DNA of 64,000 nt from Parapristionchus giblindavisi (Eukaryota; Nematoda; Chromadorea; Rhabditida; Diplogasteridae), in assembly GCA_943737045.1 (NCBI GenBank), contig CALSFV010000102.1, positions 124,001 through 188,000 of the forward strand. The letters run 5' to 3'. Positions within the stretch are counted from its first letter, which is position 1. Every line of letters starts with the position of its first letter. This document shows, one piece after another, positions 54,691 to 64,000 of the stretch. The notes beneath the pieces are model-generated. The model had not been told where the DNA came from, did not search any database, and saw only the letters and a list, made by a program, of their open reading frames with translations. Both the position numbers and the translations under genes were made by a program.

Positions 54691-57600
54691 AGATCCGTAC
54701 TAGAGATCGGACAATGTTCGATGTTAAAATGAAGAAAAGTAATTCTGCGTCATTTTGGCTCTTAATTTCGTGCAAAGTCGAGCAGTGGCCATTTATTTCA
54801 GAGCCACAGTTCGAAGAGTGAAAATGAGTAAGAATGGGTCGACTTCTCGAATTTGCATTTTTTAAATTTTTTTTAAAATTATCATATTAAAATCGTGCGC
54901 ACGATTTCTCATGCATCAATTAGTGAGAAATCATTTTTGCACTGAAAAACTCTTTGGAAAACAAACACTCTTTGAAAAACACTCTTTGGTATGCTTTTTC
55001 ACGATACTGAATGTTGTCAATAATGATGGCAAGTATAATTGAACTCGTGCCTCAAACCCTCAAATACCTCAATATACCTCAAAGAAATAAAGGTTTAAAA
55101 AATAGACAAAGACTTTCCAGCCAACCTAATACTACAGTACGACTGATATGAAATAATCGATGTAGGACCCCACATAAGGGGCTAGACCTAAGAATTATAA
55201 TAGATAGATGTCCTCTTAGTACCTTTACTCTTCCTTCTATTCTTATTCCGTTCTCTTATCCAATGACATCAAGTATTGACTTCAAAGCAGAAGAGGAAGA
55301 TGGAGAGGGAGAGGTTAAATAAGGAGAAGTAGAGAGTTAGAGAGGGAGAGGTTAAATAAGGAGAAGTAGAGAGTTAGAAAGAATGTAAATGCAGGGGATA
55401 AAGTGAGTGGTAAAGAATATACAGATAGGTTCACGTCAGAAGAGGGAATAGTCAGTGATTTTTCAATCACAACCTCTTACTATGCAGTGCACGTATTGAG
55501 TGAAAAAGAAGAGAAGAGAAAGGCAGACTGAGAAAAATAACATTTGTAAGTTTTAGAGCGCTTTATGTTAAAAGCCAACTGTGTGAATACAAAACAAAAG
55601 AATGATCTTATTGTCTTCTGAATAGAACAGAAAAGATGAAAGCGATTTAAACTGACAATGAAGAGAGCGTAAATGAATTCGATTAATGAAAAGACGAAAT
55701 GGTAACAGAGAAAAGAAGAAATATCAATTATATGAAATGGATAGATAAAAATAAAAAGCAAATAATAAGAGAAGATAAGATTGTAATTAAATGATAAAGT
55801 TGAATGTAAATGCGAATTGTGATGATAATGAATGAATGTTCAAATACTTTGATTAAAGACGAAAAGAAACGAAATAAGAAAGAAGAATAGATATGAAAAG
55901 AAGAGAAATATTTATATGAAAAAAGATGATAATATATAGATGAATAAGAAGATTTATTATATCGTGGATGATAATACAAATATAGACATTGACATGGGAT
56001 CACCGGGTGTTCATTCCGTCCCCTCTATCCCCTCGATTTTTACGTTCTGATTAATGAATATCAGCTCTTCAAATTGTTTGCGTTGTTTTACTCCAGATTT
56101 GTCCGGCATATCACGGAAAGATTGCCAACTAAGTTGTGCTAAGGAAAATAAATGCTTGGGAAAAATATTCGAATTGGTGAGCGTGCGCGAGATCGTTCAA
56201 CTTTTCGCGCAAAAATGCCACCAAAAATAAATATTATCAAAAAATTTTCTCGGGCTACGAAATTTATAAAATTCCAAACTTTCCATGATAAATTCGGACA
56301 AATCTGGGATAAAACAACGCTAACCATTGAAAGTGCTGATATTTAATATTCACACCGTAAAAAAGGGGACACCACGGGACACCCATGGATCACATGTCAC
56401 TGTGGGATTCTGTTGTACCGTATAAAAAGAAGATGGGGCGCATGTAAGGATATCATAATGTAATCACTTTATAGTAACTTACTATAATAATTTAATCTTT
56501 TATCTGAAATATATACTAAATTCAGAAATTGTTTGCGATCTTGAATTCATTTAAGAATATATTAATATGTATTTACATTCATGGAAAACATTTCGTATTT
56601 GTTTTATTACAGATATTTTAGAACTTCTCTGTCTATAACGAAAGAGTTACAATAGAACAGCAAGACTTTAAGAATACGAGAATTGAGACAAATACACTTA
56701 TGTTCGACACTAATCCAATTAGTAATATGACTATAAGATATACGAAATATAAGAGAAGACAATGTTGTCAATCTCATTGTTTCACTGTCTTTTTCCATAT
56801 TATGTAAAAGATCACGAAAATACATTGTTGAAAAGCTACTACATATCAAGAACATCGTCAATCCTTTCGTTGAGGATATAATAATGATTAATGAATGAAT
56901 ACCTTACACATAATATAATATAAGAAGAAGATAAACTCACAAGAGAACAATTATTGAGATCTATGTATAAAGATAAATATGTACTTTTAATGAATGGCGA
57001 GTATAAGGAAATAGAAAAGAAAAGAAGGGATAATATGATTGGATATGTATTCATATAATAGATTAAAGAAATAAATAATACAATATAACATTCACAAGAA
57101 TATTCAACACAAAGACAACTAGTTACAGTCGTTTCATATTTCAAAAAGAGAATTATTGTCAAACATTAAACAGAGGAAAAGAAACGATTAAGAATATCCA
57201 TAAAATGGAAGATATAAGAAGATAATGAATCGATTAAAGAGAAGAGATAAGAGAGGCCAAAGAATGAAAAGGGAACAGACCAAGTCTTGACGTCCATCTA
57301 TTTCCTTCGTCTTTCTTAAGTCTCTTCCTCTCCCTCTCCCTCTCCCTTACTCTCCCCTCTCCCTCTCTCTATCCCCTCTATCTCTCCCCTCTCCTCAGTC
57401 TTCCATGAATCGATACGTTGTCTGCATCTACTCCTTCTTCTCTATACCCATATAAGCGTGCTCGTGGGAAACAAAACGTCTTCATCCTTGTATTCTCTTC
57501 TCTATTCTATCTATAACATAACTATATTATTCTTCCATTCTGTATCTAATCAAGAACAATAACTAATCCATCCAATGTTTCATTCATATTCGATCCCTTT

Positions 57601-58541
57601 AACATCAATCATACAATATTTATTTTCTATTTAAAGTTAGTAGGCATATGCTCTGTATAAAATATGCGAAAAGAAAAAAAAGATACACTCCTATATCGTC
57701 TATTTTTCTTCTTTTCTTGACTTTAAAATAACATTCATTTGTGAAAGTAATCTGTCTGGAGTAAAGTGAATAAAGTAAAATAATCTTTCATTGAAAGATC
57801 TTTCTGTTCATCTAAATTCATTCATCCTTCACAAAACAACCTTTCTGACAAATGAAATGAATGAGTGAATGAATGAATGAGGGGAATGGTGACTTTTTCA
57901 AAAAGAACATTCCATTTGTGAATATAGGGTAATAGTTCGCTTATTTTAGTACATCCACAACGATTTTTTTCAGATCTCTACGTAAACATAGAATTAGAAG
58001 CTGTATCTAGGTGTCACTCTCCAATTATTGTGATGTCAATATATGTAACAGGTAATATCAAGTGTGACAATTGTTGTTTTAACCTTAACCCCCCCCCCTA
58101 ATTCATAAAACTTTCCTTGATAAAATAGGCCAAGTAAAGGGGGAAAACAATAGTAACAATTGTCAGATCTGATATTCAATATTGACAGCATAATATGTAA
58201 TTCGAGGAGATCGGGGGGGGGGGGGTGACATGCACGAAAGGAGATGCTACGGGGCTGTATAATAGTAAAGAGTGTCCGCGTAGAGCGTTCTACTAGTTCT
58301 TTCCTTTCATTATAACAACGATTATATTATAACTCAACAATCCAATTGTTTAATGTAATCAAAACAAATTGTAACCATGCACCATACCTTCATAATAAAT
58401 TAATTTCACTTTAACTCGTGACAATTTCAGCAACAACAAAAACGAAGAAACAACAACAATATAACGTATGCAATACTTTGAAAGAAATAGAAGATATAAC
58501 AATCAACAAAGAAAACAATATTACTAGGAAGGAGATATTGA
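54691..58541. other. Intergenic stretch, mostly featureless
   Basis: A lone mariner-type terminus, gactttccagccaacctaata, lies at 55111-55131. A pyrimidine-rich tract is at about 57310-57400, a small tga(a)atga tandem at about 57856-57882, and homopolymer C and G runs at 58089-58098 and 58216-58229, within or next to a small hairpin (about 58030-58200). No coding exon is recognised. The last 200 bases are the 3' flank of the NOL10-like gene. Confidence 0.45.
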
Positions 58542-61500
58542 TTACATTCTTTTATTAGAACCTCTTCCTCTTCCTCTTCCTCCTCTACCTCCTCTACTAG
58601 AAAAGTTCAATACCAAATTTCCAGGTAGAGGAGTCATCAACTTACGAACACCACCAATTGTTCTGAAAGATTAAATAATTAATAATGAAATATTGAGAAG
58701 ATACAAATAAAAGTAGCACTATCTATCACTCATATTCATCTATTATCAATGATACAATTATAATGAATATCATCATTCATTGGATAGATCAATTACACTT
58801 CCATCATAACTATATCTCCATAGATTCAAAATAATGAAAGAAACCTTCTCTCCTCCTTTCTCTCCTTAACATGTTGTTTAGCTTTCTCAACATCTGCCTC
58901 CTTCATTTGAACAGACTGAAATTAAACATTTATTCATTATCGTATATTGAAATGAATGAATACAAGTGAAACCTTTTTCTTCAATTGGAATGTCATTGAC
59001 TTTCCACCAAACGGTGTTTCTTCTTCTCTTCCTTCTCCATCTTCTATTCCATCTTCTATCATAGCAGCCTTACGAGAAGATAGAGGAGCTGTCTTCTGAA
59101 ATTACAATATTCAGTCAATTATTATAATCAATATATCCGGTTCATGCCAAAGTTTCTATACAAACTTAAGTACGAGCATCATACATTTTCATACCCTCGC
59201 AATGTAAGTCCCATTGTAGGCCACTTGATGCGAGAGGAAGCCAAAAATGACGATTTTAAGCGAAAATAACTAATTTTGTGAACCAACCCACCAGGGATGG
59301 GCGAACATGATCGGACGAAAAAAATTCGAAAACGAAAAATTTTCGTTTCAAAACCTCGAAAAAATTCGAAAAAAAACGAAAAAAATCCAATTTTACTGTT
59401 AAAGTAATTTATAATGTTGAAATCGTTTAGCTCGAAAGTCATTCTTTATTGGATGCATCCAAAAAAATTATTTAGGCAAAATATGGAAGAGGACGAAACA
59501 ATAAGAAACGTAAATTCGACAAACAACTCCGCAGTAGAGAAAAATCTCTCCACTTCCAGGGCGGAATTTTTTTCACATGAATTTTCCCTGCTAGATGTTC
59601 GTGAATTTGGCTTGAAATTATGTGGAAAAACAGTCGTCAGCAATTCAGAAATAGTGAAAATACAGTAAGAACTCGATCATTTCTTGAGTGGAAAACATAC
59701 AGTATGAAAAAACGTCATTGAATTTCTTTCGAAAATACCTTTTTTGTAGTTGAACATCCCGTTTTCCCCATATTTCGTTGGTTTTGAACTCCCAGAATAT
59801 CTAGTGTAAAACTCGAAAAATTTCCGAGAAAGACGAAAATTTTTTCGATCGAACAATTTTTCGTCTGGGGGTCGAAAAAAACGAAAAAAACAAACACGAA
59901 AAATCTTTTTTCGCCCACCCCTGCAACCCACTCAATTTTTTTTCGAGAATTGACCGACTATATAAAAATAAACGGCGAGGGTATCGAAAATGTATGTCAT
60001 ACATTGTCATACCCTCGCAGTGCGATGGTTGACCCACTATATAAGGCCCATTTTAGGCCACTTGATAAAAAGGAAGCTAAAAAATGACGGTATTTAAGCG
60101 AAAATAACGAATTTTGTGAATCAACCCACCCTATTTCGAGAATTGGCCCACTATATAAAAATAAACGGCGAGGGTACCGAAAATGTATGTTAGAGTATAG
60201 GCCCAGTGATAAAAAATAAGAGAAATCTAAAGTGTTGTAAAGATATTTTTGCATCAACCTAATACTGGACATAAATTGGATATCAAACATATGTATTTGA
60301 TTAATAAAGATAATAATAAAGTATGAATACCTCATCTTCCATATCATCTCCATCAATAAACTTTGTTGTAGTCTCTCCTATTGTTATCTCATGAAGGGTG
60401 AATCTTAAACCATACATCATCATCCATACTTCATTTTCACCTATTTTTCCTTTCTTCGTCGTTACATGGGAATCGTGTGAACTCACATTTCCCGATTTTC
60501 ACGAAAGTTTTTACTAAATCGGCAGGGTTTACTAAATCGACAACGCTGATTCCAAACCTGCCTGAAAAACCTGCGAAATGTTTTTCTGAAGCGAGTTATA
60601 GCCCGACAAAACGCGATTTTTTAAACTTTTCAAGCAATTGTTCAGCTGATTTCCCCACGCGATATGAATTTTATCGCTCTTACCTTCTTTTATATTCTCG
60701 CTCAAATCCTAACTGCAGCATTATAAGGTGATATGATGTTTTCTGGTATTCCGGAAGGGGCTGCTTCGATTCCCCGGCAGTGAACTTCTTTTACTGATTC
60801 ATGGGTGATAAATTTTTTTTTAATGACAAAAGATCCTTCCGGAATACCAACCAAACATCGTAACACTTTACCACGGTGCAGCTTGGAATGGAAAAAGAAG
60901 AGTATGATCATATTGCGCAGGGAAAACAGCTGAACAATCATTTGAAACATAAAAAAATCACTTTTCGTCGCGCTATAACTCGCTCCAGAAAAATATTTCG
61001 CAGGTTTTTAAGACAGATTTGAAATCAGAGTAGTCGATTTAGTAAACCCTGCAACTTTCGTGAAAATCGGGATATGTGAGTTCACACCATTCCCATGTTA
61101 GTAAACAGCCTTCGTTTACAGGACAGCAAAAGATTAATAACATTGTATTACAATTCTTCGAAATAACACTGCAATAATAAAGAAATAAATAAATATGAAA
61201 TATACTTGGTAGGTTTATTAGCAACACGACGTTCACGTTCAAGTTCATCAGCCATACGACGAGCTTCTCTCTCAAAAGATCAATCAATAGAAATCGCCTT
61301 TGAAAAACTATTTAATGTCCATTATGTGTACGCATAATCAAGTATTAATTAATCAATACGTAAATGTAATTGTCTGACGAAATACTTATTAGTCATCCTT
61401 AATATATTGATATACATTGATTCAAATAGCAATTATCCTAATAATACAAGATGAAGAATGAATACAATGAACGATTTATCGCATACAGAATAACATATCT

Positions 61501-61987
61501 CTATTTATATACATGTTATATTTATTAAACATGACTGAATACACTTACCTTCTCTTTCATCTTTCTAGCCTTCTCAGCTTTTTCTCGTTTCTCAACAGCT
61601 TCTTCATCTTCAGATTCATCACTATCACCTTCTTCTTCTTCTTCTTCTGATTCATCCGACATATCCACTCTATCTGAAATCAATCAATATATCATGAATA
61701 TGGATTATTTCGAAGTCAATGTAAAGCTATTTAATCTATTCAATAAGATAAACAATATTTCGTAATTGAATTGAAATGAGTGTAAAGGATAGATGAAATG
61801 AATGAATAATTTCTACCAATATTCTTTCTTCGAGATGATCCTTCTTCATTATCCACTCCATCCAGATTTAGATGAGATAAATCAACCTGATTATTAAAGA
61901 TATTAACGAATTTATTTATTTATTTATAAATGATGCCCATCCTTCAATTAAATAAATAAGGATATGTTTAAATAATACAAATATATT

Positions 61988-62059
<72 letters not shown>

Positions 62060-63993
62060 GAACCTGTTCTTCATTTCCTTCTTCTTCTTCATCTTCATTA
62101 TCACTTCCTTCAATTTCCTTTAATTGTGATCCTTTCTTTCCACGAGGAACTTTAGAACGGGCGAATTCCTCACTTGTCTCATCAACCTACACACAATTAT
62201 AAAAATAATATTATTAATATTAATATTATTATTCAATTAAAATAAAATACTAATCTGTATAACTACAATTGTTGTTCGTATACATTTGACGGAATAAAAG
62301 ATTAAAGAATATCTCGTCGAGTTTGCATAGAACTCATCAGTCGTATATTATCAAGATCAGTTTTGTATTCAATAACATACGTGGGCAGCCATTGTCGCTG
62401 GAAATTTAAATCTGGTGGGTCGGATGCCAAAATCGGATGGGACATAGCCAAATTGAGGGACTTCCTGCTCACTTTTTTTCTTCATTTTGAGTGAATTTTG
62501 GCTAAATCGGGTGGGTTGGGATCTAAAATCGGGTGGGTCTTGCGCTAGCGACAATGCCGTCCATGTATGTTCAATAAGAAAACTTTGATAATATTGATTT
62601 TTAAGAAAATGAATATAGATGATATTGATTACTTCAAAGTCTTCACTTAGGAACAATCTCGCGAATCGATCATCATTCAATATTGTTGTCGCTGTCGTCG
62701 CCTAAAACACTTTCATTAGTTGCTAAAAATCTTAAATTTTGCATATTCATTTCCTATTTAAATAGTATAATAATTATGAAATAAAGAATAGTTCATATGA
62801 AATATGTAGACTGAATTCATACTCTTTTCTTTTCCTTAATCTTCTTTCTTCCCTTTATATCAGATGAAGCAATTACATCAGCTCGAAGTCGTTCTGCCAG
62901 TTCACTGTTCACCTTAATTACAATTTAATTATATAAGAGATATATCACAATGTGTTCCATTAAAGGAATTATTATTATTATTATTATCTCCCTTAAAACA
63001 TTAGATAAAATGTAAAAATGAATATAGAGTGGGACCAACCTTAGGGGCACTCTTGGTAGTTTTCTTCTTCTTTACTACATTCATATCACGTTCCTTATCT
63101 ACCTATAGAAACATCAAATCATTCTTCAAACAATACAATTCACATATTCAATTTAAATTACAATATTTTAAAAGTATTATTACAGTGTTACATTTGTGGT
63201 ACACGTCGTCACGTGTAACGGATAAGTCCATTTTGTCCATCCATTTTGCATATTTCGATCTTTTTAACTTACAAGAGACATTCAAGCCACTAAATGTGAG
63301 CATATTCCATTGAATGTATGACAAAATTCCAATTTTTTCCATACACTGCAAAATGGATGTGGACGTGTCAGTCACACGTGACGAGAACACTGCTCCCGTC
63401 TCGTAAATGAAACATCGCATATTATATTAATAACAACATAATTACTATATAATTTTTAAAATGATTATTATTACCTCCTCCATCAACTTTCTCTCTTCAT
63501 ACTTATCATATGCAAATGGTTGAGTAAGAGTACGAGCCTGAACAATCAAAATAACTATAATTTAATAAAATTATATATAAAATATACCTTATTATACAGT
63601 CTGATATCCATAAAGTATCCATGCATATATGCTCTCAATACATTTGAACCAATCAAATGTGATAGACCAAGTTGTTCCAATTCCACACAAGTGACAAACT
63701 TGTAATCATCATACACTAAATGATATATTATATCATACAGTTATAACCAATCAATACGCATATTCAATCATGCTTCTATTCTTCCAATGTGCTTCATTAA
63801 TGATACAAAACATATTTAGATTCCAGAATGAATGACATTTATATAAATATAAATATTATACCAGCAGGTTGTTCGGTTTCTTCTAATTCTTCAGTGATGG
63901 ACTCAAGATATGCACACCATTTTGGAGCAGTTCCAAATGAAGGAACAAAGTATTGAAGCATACGAGGAGCCTCGTTTGCCATTAGAATCAAAC
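58542..63993 (-). CDS. NOL10: NOL10/ENP2-type nucleolar ribosome-biogenesis protein, C-terminal 14 exons
   Basis: Minus-strand exons: 63993-63862, 63715-63588, 63537-63475, 63102-63040, 62912-62823, 62701-62633, 62186-62064, 61886-61817, 61673-61549, 61270-61206, 60403-60331, 59095-58973, 58915-58845, 58662-58542; all phases agree and give 437 residues plus stop. NOL10/ENP2 acts in the nucleolus in processing and assembly of the small ribosomal subunit. Family hallmarks in order: [55 protein letters not shown] (here [10 protein letters not shown]), the [25 protein letters not shown] block, an acidic/basic linker, [24 protein letters not shown] and a KERKEERR tail. The WD-repeat N-terminus lies off the right edge. 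The end carries an RGG-type tail ([11 protein letters not shown]) that I do not recall from vertebrate NOL10. Confidence 0.93.
59183..60190. repeat. Two tandem repeat copies in a NOL10 intron, the first split by a hAT-like MITE
   Basis: A segment beginning tcataccctcgcaatg and ending ggcgagggtatcgaaaatgt occurs at 59183-59995 (interrupted at 59292-59923) and again at about 60005-60190. The ends are inverted relative to each other, so each copy is a short TIR element of about 180 bp. Confidence 0.7.
59292..59923. mobile_element. hAT-like MITE, copy 2
   Basis: Same ends and interior as the element at 53619. The 8-bp duplication caacccac flanks it (59284-59291, 59924-59931). It lacks about 105 bp present in copy 1. 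Confidence 0.92.
60465..61097. mobile_element. PIF/Harbinger-like MITE in a NOL10 intron
   Basis: Ends catgggaat-gtgtgaactcacat and its inverse, with TTA on both sides (60462-60464, 61098-61100), the 3-bp target typical of PIF/Harbinger. Inverted arms of about 150 bp surround a non-coding centre. It lies between the exons at 61206 and 60403. Confidence 0.75.
61992..62060. repeat. (AT)n and (AAT)n microsatellite
   Basis: A run of AT dinucleotides is followed by seven or so taa/aat triplets, in the intron between exons 61886-61817 and 62186-62064. Confidence 0.95.
62389..62557. repeat. Small inverted-repeat element in a NOL10 intron
   Basis: The ends gccattgtcgct and agcgacaatgcc are inverted, with internal direct copies of aatc(t/g)ggtgggt. 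A short MITE is likely. No target duplication is clear. Confidence 0.5.
63205..63391. repeat. Small inverted-repeat element in a NOL10 intron
   Basis: The left arm cgtcacgtgtaacggataagtcc...catccattttgc is mirrored by gcaaaatggatgtggacgtgtcagtcacacgtgacg. A short MITE is likely. Confidence 0.55.
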
Positions 63994-64000
63994 CTCAAAC

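Noticed and set aside
60301..61287. NOL10 coding through [12 protein letters not shown] and the segment before KFTLHEI
   Set aside because: A phase-compatible frame exists but contains the PIF-like MITE and no family similarity. The acceptor at 60404 gives [11 protein letters not shown] directly after NKPT, matching NOL10.

Overview
The window looks like invertebrate nuclear DNA, most probably from a nematode. It is AT-rich, its genes have many small GT-AG introns (several only 42 nt), and some first exons begin a few bases after a 3' splice-like site, as expected for spliced-leader trans-splicing. Tc1/mariner, hAT-like and PIF-like DNA elements, palindromic MITEs and a gypsy-type LTR retrotransposon fill the spaces between exons. 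The species cannot be named from the sequence.

Layout. (1) Positions 1-34190, minus strand: one giant gene. A phase-consistent set of ten small 5' exons (34190 down to 27248) leads into an exon of at least 15 kb made almost wholly of tandem coding repeats. Array B (about 12976-26706) has 24 copies of a 561/573/585-bp unit; array A (1 to about 12975) has about 42 copies of a 306-bp unit and runs off the left edge. Both arrays derive from one ancestral module of roughly 90-104 residues: a TSGAD-x2-RSF segment, a helix of the type LTQEELDHIAYIQKMAE, a proline-rich stretch and an RERLDS-like segment. A short scrambled repeat at 11965-12050 shifts the frame between the arrays, so the protein either stops after about 5,375 residues or, if the scar is a misassembly or is spliced out, exceeds 9,300 residues. 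The 5' exons carry a related helix, which ties them to the repeat exon. Size, composition and a Rab-binding-like helix make a Clarinet/RIM-like presynaptic scaffold a hypothesis, not an identification.

(2) 34208-58541: a transposon-rich stretch. It holds a decayed mariner with a nested palindromic MITE, other mariner and Tc1 debris, two hAT-like foldback elements (one of them inside intron 3 of the giant gene), a foldback element with 19-bp subterminal repeats, a young LTR retrotransposon (42277-47863) with identical 235-bp LTRs that lacks RNase H and hosts a 1.43-kb palindrome, a 24-bp polypyrimidine satellite, and several tRNA-like SINE heads.

(3) 58542-64000, minus strand: the last 14 exons (438 codons including stop) of a NOL10/ENP2-type nucleolar protein needed for small ribosomal subunit assembly. 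Its introns host a hAT-like MITE, a PIF-like MITE and microsatellites. The two host genes lie in the same orientation about 24 kb apart and show no obvious functional link.
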